The notes: generated by a model not told the origin, from the sequence alone. A DNA stretch of 36,834 bases from Bordetella parapertussis (GCA_945872285.1 CAMBZR010000028.1:1-36834), one strand, 5' to 3'; counted from the first letter of the stretch, positions 16,919-25,689 are shown. A program made the numbers and translations.

Positions 16919-18145
16919 ATGTTGACGCAGCCAGCCTCTGAACACCTGATTGATTCTCGTTATGCGCTACGGCGTCTGTTGACAGCGCTCTTGATCATGG
17001 TGATGGGTAGCAGTTGTATGTTCGTTGTCTCAGTGGTGTTACCCGAGGTGCAAGCAGAGTTCGGCGTGTCTCGGTCAGAAGCTTCGCTGCCCTCAACCCT
17101 TTTATGGATTGGCTTTGGGGCCGGCGGCTTATTCATGGGGCGCGTGTCAGACCGCTGGGGGGTGTGGGTATGCCTGCTGATCGGCGCTGCCGGCTTGTTG
17201 ACTGGTTTTATTTGGGCCGCGCACACCACAAATATCCTTGTCTTTGCGCTGGTGCACGGCTTGTTTCTGGGTTTTTTGGGTGCCTCTGCAACCTTCGCAC
17301 CATTGGTGGCCGACACTTCGCTTTGGTGGAATAAGCGCCGCGGCATTGCGGTCGCTATTTGTGCCAGTGGTAACTATCTGGCCGGTGCGATTTGGCCGCC
17401 CGTCACGCAGTGGGGAATCTCGACCATTGGCTGGCGCGAAACTTATCTCTGGCTGGGGCTTGCCTCTGGCCTTAGCATGGCGTTGTTGGCCTTTCTGATG
17501 CGCCAGCGCCCGCCCTTGGTGCAGGTGACTGTCTTGGCTAGCAATCAGGTCGCCGGCTTGCCGCGCCCGTTTGGTTTGAACATCAGTCACGCGCAGTTTT
17601 TGTTATGTATAGCCGGCTTAGCTTGCTGCGTCGCGATGTCGATGCCGCAGGTGCATATCGTAGCGTATTGCGCCGACTTGGGCTATGGCCCTGCCCGCGG
17701 CGCTGAAATGCTGGCGTTGATGCTAGGTTGCGGCATTATTAGTCGTTTAATTTCGGGGGTGATTTGTGACCGCATCGGAGGCATACGGACGCTGTTGTTA
17801 GGCTCGGCCTTGCAGGGCATTGCGTTATTTATGTTTCTGCCCTTCGATGGGCTGGTGTCGCTGTATTTGATCGCTGCGTTATTTGGGTTGTTTCAAGGGG
17901 GCATTGTGCCCTCCTATGCCATCATCATTCGAGAATACTTTCCGGCCGCCGAGGCGGGTAGACGAGTGGGCTCAGTGATCATGTGCACCATGTTCGGTAT
18001 GGCGCTGGGCGGGTGGATGTCAGGCAAGATTTTTGATCTGACCGGTTCGTATCAGATGGCAATGATCAATGGCATTGGCTGGAACCTGCTAAATCTGAGT
18101 ATCGCGGGGTTTTTGTTTTGGCGAGTTTCGCGCGCGGTGCGTTAG
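16919..18145 (+). CDS. MFS transporter (OFA/monocarboxylate-like)
   Basis: A 408-residue major facilitator with about 12 membrane segments. The first half carries LPEVQAEFGVSRSEASLPSTLLWIG followed by the loop motif GRVSDRWGVWVCLLIGA (motif A form GxxxDRxG), and the second half repeats it as SGVICDRIGGIRTLLLGS. WWNKRRGIAVAICASGNYLAGAIWPP and FGLFQGGIVPSYAIIIREYFPAAEAGRRVG resemble the oxalate/formate and monocarboxylate antiporter branch. It is divergent from the lldD-like gene, so uptake of lactate or another 2-hydroxy acid is a reasonable inference but not proven. The 3' end overlaps the carbonic anhydrase gene convergently by four bases. Confidence 0.88.
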   Translation: MLTQPASEHLIDSRYALRRLLTALLIMVMGSSCMFVVSVVLPEVQAEFGVSRSEASLPSTLLWIGFGAGGLFMGRVSDRWGVWVCLLIGAAGLLTGFIWAAHTTNILVFALVHGLFLGFLGASATFAPLVADTSLWWNKRRGIAVAICASGNYLAGAIWPPVTQWGISTIGWRETYLWLGLASGLSMALLAFLMRQRPPLVQVTVLASNQVAGLPRPFGLNISHAQFLLCIAGLACCVAMSMPQVHIVAYCADLGYGPARGAEMLALMLGCGIISRLISGVICDRIGGIRTLLLGSALQGIALFMFLPFDGLVSLYLIAALFGLFQGGIVPSYAIIIREYFPAAEAGRRVGSVIMCTMFGMALGGWMSGKIFDLTGSYQMAMINGIGWNLLNLSIAGFLFWRVSRAVR

Positions 18146-18816
18146 CTTGCTTCGGTATAACGCTTGGCAAGCACTGTTTGATAGCGTTGTTCAAGCTCGT
18201 CAATATTCGCGATACTGATCCCCATGTCACGCACTAGCCCGTCATCCAGACTATATACCCAGCCATGTACGGTCACGGTTTGCCCGCGCGACCAAGCGTC
18301 TTGCACGCTTGTGGTCTGGCAAACGTTGACGACTTGTTCAATGACATTTAGTTCGCATAAATGATCCAGTCGCTGCTGGCGAGTCAAGACGCGTCCTAAA
18401 TAAGCGCTGTGCTTGTCGTGAACATCTTTGACGTGGCGGATCCAGTTGTCAGCTAAACCGATGCGAATGTTTTCAAGCGCAGCGCGCACACCCGCGCAGC
18501 CATAATGCCCGACTACAATAATATGCTTAACTTTGAGTTGATCAATCGCAAACTGAATGACTGACAAGGCGTTTAAGTCAGTGTGCACCACCACGTTAGC
18601 GATATTGCGATGAACAAAGACCTCACCTGGCGCTAGGCCCGTTATCTGATTGGCCGGCACGCGTGAGTCAGAGCAACCGATCCAAAGATACTCGGGTGAC
18701 TGTTGCTCGGCAAGTCGCTTAAAAAACTCAGGATCGCTGTTGCGTACCGACTCAACCCATTGCTGATTTTTTTCAAATAAAACGGTGAGATGGTGAGGAT
18801 TGGTGGGCGTTGACAT
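18142..18816 (-). CDS. beta-class carbonic anhydrase
   Basis: The enzyme hydrates CO2 to bicarbonate in the cytoplasm, feeding carboxylases. The 224-residue length is typical of the plant-like beta class. Zinc ligands are Cys48 in WIGCSDSRVP, His104 and Cys107 in VVGHYGCAGV, with the Asp50/Arg52 dyad next to the first Cys. The substrate cleft motif VFVHRNIANVV is intact. The ATG at 18816 has GGAG nine bases upstream, and the lipoprotein gene ends only six bases before, so the two are probably cotranscribed. No fused SulP transporter is present. Confidence 0.93.
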   Translation of the reverse strand: MSTPTNPHHLTVLFEKNQQWVESVRNSDPEFFKRLAEQQSPEYLWIGCSDSRVPANQITGLAPGEVFVHRNIANVVVHTDLNALSVIQFAIDQLKVKHIIVVGHYGCAGVRAALENIRIGLADNWIRHVKDVHDKHSAYLGRVLTRQQRLDHLCELNVIEQVVNVCQTTSVQDAWSRGQTVTVHGWVYSLDDGLVRDMGISIANIDELEQRYQTVLAKRYTEAS

Positions 18817-18822
18817 CGCTGG

Positions 18823-19305
18823 CTACTCCGAAGCGCCAGCAGCTTTCAAAAGCTTTTGCGCATTGATAAACGAGGCGTCATCAAGCAGATTGCGTGTTGA
18901 TTTAGCGGGTACGTCAGACATGATTCCTTTTGGCATGATGAATTCAAAGTAAGAGTTCGCCGTCACGCGCACGTCTGACCCCTCGGGCGCTAAGACAAAG
19001 CTGACAACGTCTTTGTATTGTAAGGCGTACTCGTTGTTGATCATGGCGGTGATTAGAGTTTCGCGCTGCGAATCAATCTCGGTGCTTGTGCAGATCACTT
19101 CATTTTTATCGGTTTGAATGTTCAGGCGGCTCTTTGAGCAGACGCTCATGAGATTATTCTTCACCGTGCTGGCATCAGCATTTTTAAACAGGCCCAGGGC
19201 CACTCTGGCCGCAGGGGGTTTAGCGGGCTCTGAAGGGGTTGAGCTGCAGCCTGTGAGCACGAGGCTCGCCAGAAGCGTCAAAGACAGTAGGGGTAGGGCA
19301 CGCAT
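18823..19305 (-). CDS. putative lipoprotein, function unknown
   Basis: I do not recognise a named family. From the ATG at 19305 the protein has 160 residues, beginning MRALPLLSLTLLASLVLTGCSS: a type II signal with the lipobox LTGC, so a diacylated, probably outer-membrane lipoprotein. A GTG nine bases upstream is also possible. After a Pro/Ala linker the globular part, about residues 35 to 155, contains two Cys (SVCSKS and EVICTS) that could form a disulfide and a mixed alpha/beta pattern without repeats. A GGTGA ribosome-binding site lies just upstream. It is followed six bases later by carbonic anhydrase, but nothing in the sequence ties it to CO2 metabolism. Confidence 0.78.
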   Translation of the reverse strand: MRALPLLSLTLLASLVLTGCSSTPSEPAKPPAARVALGLFKNADASTVKNNLMSVCSKSRLNIQTDKNEVICTSTEIDSQRETLITAMINNEYALQYKDVVSFVLAPEGSDVRVTANSYFEFIMPKGIMSDVPAKSTRNLLDDASFINAQKLLKAAGASE

Positions 19306-19404
19306 GCAAGTCACCGTAATGGAACACTCAAGGCGCTCATTATCGCTTGAATCGCCTAGCGGCGTGGCGAACCAAGCGCAGGCGATGTCTGGTTGCGACT
19401 CGCG

Positions 19405-20151
19405 TTAAAGGCTTTGTCCGCCATCGACAGCAATGGTTTGCCCAGTCACCCAAGACGCGAGGTCGCTGGCTAAAAAGGTGGCAACCGTTGCGATTTCTTC
19501 GGGGATACCAAAACGCCCAGTCGGGATGCCCGCCAAAATACGCGCGTAGAGATCTGGCTTATCGCGCTTGGCGATATCCCAGGTGCCGCCCTCAAAAAAG
19601 ATCGAACCGGGGGCAATACAGTTCACGCGAATTTTTTTGCCGGCATAGGACAGCGCTTGCGTTTGAGTGTATTCAATCAAGGCAGCTTTGATGGCGCCAT
19701 AAGGCGGCGTGCGCACGCTTGCCCCCAGGCCTGAAATTGACGAAATATGCAAGATGCTACCGCCGCGTGCCTCGAGGTAGGGCATGGCTGCGTGGCAGGC
19801 TCGCACCGTTGCCATCAAATCGATTTGAACGCTGACGGCCCAGCCGGCTTCGTCATCGGTGCGCCCAAAGCCCGAGGCGTTATTGACTAAAATGTCGATG
19901 CCGCCCAATGACTTAGCTGAAGCCTCTACCCACTGTTTAATGGCGGCGGCATCGCCCAAATCGCAGGGCGTCGCAAGCACTTTATGACCGTGCTTTTTTA
20001 ACGTAAGCTCTGCCTCGCGCAAGGGGCCTTCGGTTCTGGCGCAGATTGACACATCGGCACCGGCCTGCGCATAGGCGTCGGCAATCGCCAAACCAATGCC
20101 ACGGCTGCCGCCAGCAATTAACGCGCGCTTTCCAGTTAAATCCATTTTCAT
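19405..20151 (-). CDS. SDR family NAD(P)-dependent oxidoreductase
   Basis: A classical short-chain dehydrogenase of 248 residues from the ATG at 20151, which has GGAGA seven bases upstream. The open frame continues upstream into the histidine kinase but lacks family similarity there. The cofactor loop is AGGSRGIGLAIADAY, with AGG in place of the common TGG. NNASGFG follows, then Ser of HISSISGLG and the YxxxK pair in PYGAIKAALIEY, and the C-terminal ASWVTGQTIAVDGGQSL. An Arg after the second strand (SICARTE) suggests preference for NADP(H), which is inference. The substrate is unknown; the FabG-like fold is shared by many acyl or sugar reductases. Confidence 0.9.
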   Translation of the reverse strand: MKMDLTGKRALIAGGSRGIGLAIADAYAQAGADVSICARTEGPLREAELTLKKHGHKVLATPCDLGDAAAIKQWVEASAKSLGGIDILVNNASGFGRTDDEAGWAVSVQIDLMATVRACHAAMPYLEARGGSILHISSISGLGASVRTPPYGAIKAALIEYTQTQALSYAGKKIRVNCIAPGSIFFEGGTWDIAKRDKPDLYARILAGIPTGRFGIPEEIATVATFLASDLASWVTGQTIAVDGGQSL

Positions 20152-20239
20152 TATTGTCTCCGTGAGGTAGCGCCGTTTAAGGTGCGGGGTAAAAGGTAGC
20201 TTGCATAGCGACTCAGCGCTTTTTTCTAACAGCGAGAGC

Positions 20240-21073
20240 TTATTCGTTAAGTGGTAATTCAATCATAAACGTAGTTGCCCAACCAGGTTGCGCCGTAACG
20301 TAAAGGAGACCTTTGTGTCGCTCAATAATATGCTGACCTAACCATAACCCCAAACCCATTCCGGCATACTTGGTCGAGCTCAGCAGATTAAAGATGTTTG
20401 CCTGAGTCGCCGGATCAATGCCTTTGCCGTTGTCCGCGACGCTCAAATACGCGCGAGTGTCTGTCTTGGTGATGGTAATTTCAATGCGTCGCTCATGGTC
20501 TGTGACTTCTGACAGTGCCTGAGCTGCATTGTTTAATAGATTTAAGAGTACCTGCTGAAATTCTTGGGGATTCACTAAGACGTGGCACCCGCCGGTGATT
20601 GGATAGTTTCGACTGAGCGAAATATTTTGCTGTTTTGCTAATGGTAAGAACAATTTTTCAAGTGGCGACATCGTTTCAGCCAGGTCAACCCGTTGCGACA
20701 CCAAAGTCGTGTTTGAAAATATCTGTCTGAGCGCGGTAATAATCTCAGAGGCTCGCTGGTTATCGGCCAAAATCCTTGAAACGAGTTCTTGCTTAATCAG
20801 CGGATTCGTTACCGCACTTGTGAGTTCCATTTGCAGACATTCAGTATTTAGCTGTATGGCGCACAGAGGTTGATTGAGCTCGTGGGCAGGCGCCGCCGAT
20901 AGTGCCCCCATTTCGGCTGATTTTTTTGCGCTAATTAAGGACTGAATCAATTCATCACGTTCGGCGAGCAGTTTCTGGACTTGGTTTTTTTCTTCGATCT
21001 CACTAGCGAGTGCGCTATCTTTTGACTGGAGAGAATCGATCATTTGGCGCCGCTCTGAGAGCTGCCGCTGCAA
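20240..21073 (-). CDS. sensor histidine kinase, catalytic half (split by frameshift)
   Basis: This half holds a coiled-coil linker (residues 1-55), the dimerisation/phosphoacceptor H-box SAAPAHELNQPLCAIQLNTE with His64, the N-box LLNLLNNAAQAL, the G1 box VADNGKGID and the G2 box GMGLGLWLGQHII. All the main ATP-binding boxes are intact. The same frame remains open upstream to 21154 and reads through a membrane helix, ALVTTAITLLIFFAIGAF, but contains no ATG there. The first listed start, TTG at 21073, would therefore cut the helix off. Adding one base to the A-run at 21131-21135 joins it to the membrane half at 21109-21708 as one protein of about 489 residues. No receiver domain is present. It may be inactive, or the break may be a sequencing error. 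Confidence 0.75.
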   Translation of the reverse strand: MQRQLSERRQMIDSLQSKDSALASEIEEKNQVQKLLAERDELIQSLISAKKSAEMGALSAAPAHELNQPLCAIQLNTECLQMELTSAVTNPLIKQELVSRILADNQRASEIITALRQIFSNTTLVSQRVDLAETMSPLEKLFLPLAKQQNISLSRNYPITGGCHVLVNPQEFQQVLLNLLNNAAQALSEVTDHERRIEITITKTDTRAYLSVADNGKGIDPATQANIFNLLSSTKYAGMGLGLWLGQHIIERHKGLLYVTAQPGWATTFMIELPLNE

Positions 21074-21108
21074 ATAAAACGCGCCAATCGCAAAGAAAAT
21101 TAAGAGTG

Positions 21109-21708
21109 TTATCGCTGTTGTGACCAGCGCAAAAATCGCGTCACGAGTTCTTCGTTAAAGATGTTGTTGACGTGGCTGAGATTGATATTTAACGTGATGA
21201 AGGTGCGAACTAGGGTTACTACAAGAGCCATCACGATGAGGCTAAAAATAAATTTCAATATGATTGGGCCTTTCGCATAAATTAGACGCCCGACCTCATA
21301 GCCTTGCCAGAAGTAAGTTATTGCAAACGCGGTCGTGACAAAGACTACTCTGTCAGCGAAGTTACCATTTTGCCGAATCGCTTCGAAGGTGATGCCTAGT
21401 AAGAGCAAAACACCCCACGCCGCGATTAAGAGCGGGCGTTCAATCGGTTGGCGCCAAGAGCGAAATAATAGTCCGCTAAAAATATAGGTACCAAGGATGC
21501 AGATGTTTGCAGGGGTCAGCAGCGCCTGGTGCAGCGACGGTACCAGCGCAAAGATAAAATATCCGCCGGCGTATAACCCAACCGAGAGAGTCCAATAGCC
21601 GTTCAGAGAAGTGCCGCTTTGCTTATCCAGGAGCGGAGAGAAACTAAAGAGCAAGCCCAAAGCCATCGTGGCAAAAAGTAAGATAAATACTTGTTCAGCA
21701 ATTTGCAT
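21109..21708 (-). CDS. sensor histidine kinase, N-terminal membrane half (split by frameshift)
   Basis: The 199-residue ORF is almost entirely membrane sequence, with about six to seven segments. Examples are VFILLFATMALGLLFSF, YWTLSVGLYAGGYFIFALV, LIAAWGVLLLLGITF and IILKFIFSLIVMALVVTLVRTF. It has no enzymatic domain. It ends at a TAA (21111-21109) that is in frame only because of a one-base shift near 21131-21135. The adjacent frame continues with a final membrane helix and the kinase domains at 20240-21073. Together they would form a multi-helix membrane sensor kinase. The ATG at 21708 is 14 bases after the HD-GYP gene, so both genes are likely in one transcript. The ligand is unknown. Confidence 0.7.
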   Translation of the reverse strand: MQIAEQVFILLFATMALGLLFSFSPLLDKQSGTSLNGYWTLSVGLYAGGYFIFALVPSLHQALLTPANICILGTYIFSGLLFRSWRQPIERPLLIAAWGVLLLLGITFEAIRQNGNFADRVVFVTTAFAITYFWQGYEVGRLIYAKGPIILKFIFSLIVMALVVTLVRTFITLNINLSHVNNIFNEELVTRFLRWSQQR

Positions 21709-21722
21709 GCGTGGCTTTAGGG

Positions 21723-23243
21723 TTACGGCGTAGCCGTCGCGTCATTGAGCTCGATGGCAATCTCACGAAAGCGCGCTTCGGCCTGGCCAAAGGCAAACAC
21801 GAGGTCTGGATCAAATTTCTTACCCGAGAGGCGGTAAATCTCGGCACTGGCCGCTTCGTGTGTCCAGGCTTTTTTGTAGACGCGCTCGGTAGTCAGTGCG
21901 TCATAGACGTCAGCCAAAGCCATCAAGCGCGCCTCGAGCGGGATATTGGTGCCGGCGAGGCCGCGAGGGTAGCCGCTGCCATCCCAGTTTTCGTGATGCC
22001 CGCCAGCAATTCTGGCGGCGATATTAAACAGAGAGGTGGGCATGCGGTCGGCGCCGGCGGCCGCTGCCAGAATGGTCTCGCCAAGCATCGCATGCGTGCG
22101 CATGATCACCGTCTCGTCGGCCGTGTGATGACTCGGTTTTAGCAAGATCTGATCCGGGATCCCGACCTTGCCGAGATCGTGCAAGGGTGCGGCGGTGACG
22201 ATTTTTTCGATCAGCTCATCCGAGAGCTGATCGCGGTAGCGTTCAGCGCGACTTAATATTTGCGCAAGCGTCTTGACGTAAAGCTTGGTGCGTTGGATGT
22301 GCAAGCCGGTCTCGTTGTCGCGGGTTAAGGCGAGTTCGGTCATCGAGTCAATCATTTGCTCGCGTACGCGTTGCAAGATGAGTTGACTCATTTCTTGCTG
22401 CTCGGCTAATAATTCTCTTAACTTGCTGCTGGTATTTTCGTAATTCGACACGTCAGCGTAAGTGCGAACGACATCACCTGAGGGCATTGGGTGTGTTTTA
22501 ACCTCAATAAAACGACCCTGCGCATCTTTTCGTACGTAATTTCGCTTGGTGTGTTCATCGACGTTCACACCGCGCGAAAAGATATAGGCGCGTGCTTCGG
22601 GTGTGACCTCACCAAGATCTCTAAAATCACCCCGATCAATTTGATACTGTACGACCTCTGGCAACGTCGGTTTGCTCGCGAGCAGCGAGGCGGGTAAATT
22701 TAACAGCTCGCAGGTCTGTTGGTTAAATAGTTTGTAACGATTGTCTGGGCCAATGACGCTAATGCCTTGTGAGACAGACTGCAGAGTGCCGTCCAGTAAC
22801 TCGGTCGTCTCGGTGAGTTGGCGATTGACTACGCTGTTCGCCTTAGAAAATATACCCATTGTGATGATAATCATGCCGCCCGCTAACACGAGGCGTGAGA
22901 GTGTCACGGCGTCAAGATCGTGTATGAAGAACAAAATATTAATTTCAACGATCATTGCCGATCCACTCAGCGCATACGCAGACGCGAGGGGCAAGCGAAG
23001 AAAAAGTACCGGAATCGCGGCCAATACCCACATGATGGCAAAGGGGTTGACCAACCAGCTTCCAATACACGCGAAGCAGATGGTTAGCACCGGTATCAAG
23101 GCAGGCGTTAAGAATGGCTGCGCACGATAGTGCAGGGACCATAGGTCTGCAAGCACGAAAAAAAACACGATGGTCGTCAGTGCGAGTGAGATGCCGCTGT
23201 TGAAGCTCGATGGCTCGGGTAGTAGCCTGACAGCGGTAAACAA
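21723..23243 (-). CDS. membrane HD-GYP domain protein with PAS-like domain (probable c-di-GMP phosphodiesterase)
   Basis: A 506-residue protein with three parts. Residues 15-135 form about four to five membrane segments. Residues 145-265 resemble a PAS domain ([20 protein letters not shown], then [22 protein letters not shown]). Residues 290-495 are an HD-GYP domain with [10 protein letters not shown] (His355, Asp356), [11 protein letters not shown] (416-426) and [15 protein letters not shown]. These are the metal and signature residues of active c-di-GMP phosphodiesterases. The start is unusual: the frame opens at a stop just upstream and only TTG at 23243 precedes the first helix, with GTAGGG six bases before it. 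It lies just ahead of the split histidine kinase and 79 bases after a Bug receptor gene. Confidence 0.9.
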   Translation of the reverse strand: MFTAVRLLPEPSSFNSGISLALTTIVFFFVLADLWSLHYRAQPFLTPALIPVLTICFACIGSWLVNPFAIMWVLAAIPVLFLRLPLASAYALSGSAMIVEINILFFIHDLDAVTLSRLVLAGGMIIITMGIFSKANSVVNRQLTETTELLDGTLQSVSQGISVIGPDNRYKLFNQQTCELLNLPASLLASKPTLPEVVQYQIDRGDFRDLGEVTPEARAYIFSRGVNVDEHTKRNYVRKDAQGRFIEVKTHPMPSGDVVRTYADVSNYENTSSKLRELLAEQQEMSQLILQRVREQMIDSMTELALTRDNETGLHIQRTKLYVKTLAQILSRAERYRDQLSDELIEKIVTAAPLHDLGKVGIPDQILLKPSHHTADETVIMRTHAMLGETILAAAAGADRMPTSLFNIAARIAGGHHENWDGSGYPRGLAGTNIPLEARLMALADVYDALTTERVYKKAWTHEAASAEIYRLSGKKFDPDLVFAFGQAEARFREIAIELNDATATP

Positions 23244-23322
23244 TAGCAGCCCTACCGCTTAATAAAGATCAATAATCTTATACGCGCGCAGCCACTCAAT
23301 TGCTTGTTTGGGCGACGACGTA

Positions 23323-24312
23323 CTAATCAATTTTGACGTTTCCAGTTTGAATAATTTTTGCCCAATACGTGGTTTCGTCAGCTAACCATTTGCGCAAGTC
23401 TGCAGGCGAACGTGGCAAGGCCTCAGAGCCGAGGTCTGCAAACTGTTTGCGAATATCGGGTAACGCGGCAATCCTTGCGATCTCGGCGTTTAACTTCGCG
23501 ATGATGGCTTGCGGTGTTGCGCTAGGCGCCATCATCCCTTGAAACGAGCCCGTCACATAGCCAGGGATGCGTTCGGCGATTGTGGGTGTGTCAGGGATTG
23601 GCGCAAAGCGTTCGGGGCTCGCGACGGCAATCATCCGGTAGTTGCCGGCTTTTGCCATGGGGTAGGTTGCCAAAAAACTATTCATTGTCAGATCGATTTG
23701 CCCGCCGGCTAAATCTGCGATGACTTGCGAGCCACCCTTATAGCCAATAAAGTTCAGCTGCAAATTTTCTTTTTGTGCCAGCAGCACGCCTGCTAAGTGC
23801 GGTGCCGCCCCCAAGGGTGTTCCAAAATTCAGTGGCACCGCTTGGCCGCGAGCATAGGCGATCAGTTCAGGCAGAGTTTTGACCGGCAGTTTGTTTGCCA
23901 CCACGAGGATGTGAGGCGAGTAGGCCACAATCGCAACCGGGGTGAGCTCTTTGGCCGGGTCGTAGGTGAGGTTTTTCATGAGCGTGGGCGCCATGGTCAG
24001 CGCACTCAGGTCGACCACCAACAAGGTGTAGCCATCAGGCTCAGACTTGGCTACATACGACGCCCCAATTTGAGCGTTACCACCCACTTTGTTTTCAACC
24101 ACCACGGGTTGACCCCAGTTTTCTGTCAGCTTTTTACCGACGATGCGCGCCAGGATATCTGAGGCCCCGCCCGCTGCAAACGGCACGATCAGACGAAGTG
24201 GTTTGTTTGGATAGGTTTGCTCGGGTGCTTGAGCGTGCGCCGCAACTGTAATAAGCCCGAGTGCGAGGGCAGCGAGCCATCGCACTGGCTTGGATGAGCG
24301 AATTGAAGTCAT
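23323..24312 (-). CDS. Bug family (TctC-like) periplasmic substrate-binding protein
   Basis: Bug receptors are periplasmic proteins related to TctC of tripartite tricarboxylate transporters. They bind carboxylates and other small polar ligands, and most lack neighbouring TctA/TctB genes, as here. The 329-residue protein begins with a signal peptide (residues 1-28, ending AAHAQ) followed by the family signature YPNKPLRLIVPFAAGGASDILARIV. Further typical segments are VVENKVGGNAQIGASYVAKSEPDGYTLLV, LNFIGYKGGSQVIADLAGGQIDL and IPDTPTIAERIPGY. Its ATG overlaps the preceding solute-binding gene by four bases. The coupling suggests a shared role, and the ligand cannot be deduced. Confidence 0.93.
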   Translation of the reverse strand: MTSIRSSKPVRWLAALALGLITVAAHAQAPEQTYPNKPLRLIVPFAAGGASDILARIVGKKLTENWGQPVVVENKVGGNAQIGASYVAKSEPDGYTLLVVDLSALTMAPTLMKNLTYDPAKELTPVAIVAYSPHILVVANKLPVKTLPELIAYARGQAVPLNFGTPLGAAPHLAGVLLAQKENLQLNFIGYKGGSQVIADLAGGQIDLTMNSFLATYPMAKAGNYRMIAVASPERFAPIPDTPTIAERIPGYVTGSFQGMMAPSATPQAIIAKLNAEIARIAALPDIRKQFADLGSEALPRSPADLRKWLADETTYWAKIIQTGNVKID

Positions 24313-25049
24313 GAACGGCCTCCGGCCAATGGTGCGACGTGCAAACCGTGCACACGGTGTTTTTGAATCAATTGTGCGACTGAGCCTGAGGCTTTAGCCT
24401 GTTCAAGAAAGTCGAACAAAAATTGAGCCGCGTTTGCATCGCCTTTGCGCGTACAGGCACCTTGCTGCACCATGGTGAATTCACCCGCAACGATGCGCGT
24501 ACCGGGGACTTTTTTAATATCCACTTCAAGCCCAACGCGTAAACCCGCGAGTGCGTCGAGTTTGTTGGTGATGAAGAGCTCGATTGTGGCATCAAAGCCT
24601 TCGGCTTCGAGCAGTTGCGCGTGTTTGATGTTGCGGTTCAGCCAAAGGCCGTAGGCGCTGCGCGCAGGTACGGCGATGCGAAACCCAGCGCGATCGACCT
24701 CAGAGGCGTGTTTGATTGTTGATGCTTCGGGCACGATGTAGGTGGCTTGAATTTCAACGTAGGCGGGTGTAAACGTCACTTTGGCAGCGCGATCTGGGTC
24801 GGCGCCGACAAAGCCAATGTCGCAAGTGTTACCGCCGACAGCATCGACCAGAGCGTCTTGGCTTTTGAATGGTATGAGCTGCAGCGGCACGCCAAGTTTT
24901 TGTGCGATGGCACGGCAAAGATCAGGCGAGACCCCATCAGGGTCACCCTCGGGCGTTTTGCCGGTAATCAACAAAAAATTACCGGTGTAGACGCCAGCGC
25001 GAAGAGTGCCAGTCGGTGCAAGAGATTTAAGGATGTCAGGTGTCAGCAT
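24309..25049 (-). CDS. solute-binding protein family 3 domain protein without signal peptide
   Basis: The 246 residues match the family 3 (polar amino acid) solute-binding fold: TGTLRAGVYTGNFLL at the start, PDGVSPDLCRAIAQKLGVPLQLIPF, and the hinge region CDIGFVGADPDRAAKVTFTPAYVEIQATYIVP. Unlike periplasmic relatives, no signal peptide precedes the first strand. The frame is closed by a TAA about six bases upstream of the ATG at 25049, so no longer start exists. The protein may therefore stay in the cytoplasm as a ligand sensor or enzyme-like relative, or its export signal has been lost. There is no clear Shine-Dalgarno sequence. No ABC permease or ATPase is adjacent. It is cotranscribed with the downstream Bug gene, with which it overlaps by four bases. 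Confidence 0.85.
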   Translation of the reverse strand: MLTPDILKSLAPTGTLRAGVYTGNFLLITGKTPEGDPDGVSPDLCRAIAQKLGVPLQLIPFKSQDALVDAVGGNTCDIGFVGADPDRAAKVTFTPAYVEIQATYIVPEASTIKHASEVDRAGFRIAVPARSAYGLWLNRNIKHAQLLEAEGFDATIELFITNKLDALAGLRVGLEVDIKKVPGTRIVAGEFTMVQQGACTRKGDANAAQFLFDFLEQAKASGSVAQLIQKHRVHGLHVAPLAGGRS

Positions 25050-25151
25050 TGTTATTTAATTTTTTGTCAGGATTACAATCTTAGGTAGCCGAAGTTTAAG
25101 CTCTGTTGAGCAAAAGTAAAGCCATGATTGAGGTCGTTGAGGGGATAGCAA

Positions 25152-25649
25152 GTGAGTGAACAACAGCGGTTGATTGAGCAGTACGGTTTGCTGCCTCACC
25201 CCGAAGGGGGCTTTTATGCCGAGATGCATCGCGCCAAGCGTCTTGTTCAACCCGGTTCGGGGTCGCCCGAGCGCTCGGCTTACACCAGCATTCACTACTT
25301 TTTAGCAGGTGATGACTTCTCGGCCTGGCATCGCATTCAGTCTGATGAAACTTGGTTCTTTCACTCGGGTTGCGATCTGGTCATTTACAGTTTTGCACAA
25401 AATGGCCAGCTGCAAGCGCAGCGGTTAGGCGCTGAGTCGGGCTGTTTTCAATTGACAATCGCGGCGCGTACCTGGTTTGCCTCGCAGCCAGCTCAAGTTG
25501 ACTCTTGCAGTTTTGTGAGTTGCGTTGTTGCGCCCGGTTTTGAGTTCGAAGATTTTGAACTCGCCTCGCGTCCGATGTTGTTAGAGACCTATGGGCACAG
25601 CCCTGAAAGTCGGGCAAAAATTGAGGCGTTTACTCGCGTACGCCCCTAA
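25152..25649 (+). CDS. DUF985 cupin-family protein
   Basis: A 165-residue protein of the DUF985 (cupin_5) family. The GTG at 25152 is preceded by GAGGGG at 25139-25144, seven bases upstream. Family landmarks are LLPHPEGGFYAEMHRA, SAYTSIHYFLAGDDFSAWHRIQSDETWFFHSG and ARTWFASQPA, with the C-terminal SFVSCVVAPGFEFEDFELASR. His residues in AWHRI and FFHSG and the Glu of the DETW segment could form the metal site common to cupins. Members have been suggested to be sugar-related epimerases, but the activity is not settled. The gene is divergent from the solute-binding gene at 25049. Confidence 0.9.
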   Translation: MSEQQRLIEQYGLLPHPEGGFYAEMHRAKRLVQPGSGSPERSAYTSIHYFLAGDDFSAWHRIQSDETWFFHSGCDLVIYSFAQNGQLQAQRLGAESGCFQLTIAARTWFASQPAQVDSCSFVSCVVAPGFEFEDFELASRPMLLETYGHSPESRAKIEAFTRVRP

Positions 25650-25689
25650 ATCATCCGCTAAATGCGTTACCGTTTGGCTAATTTGGTCG

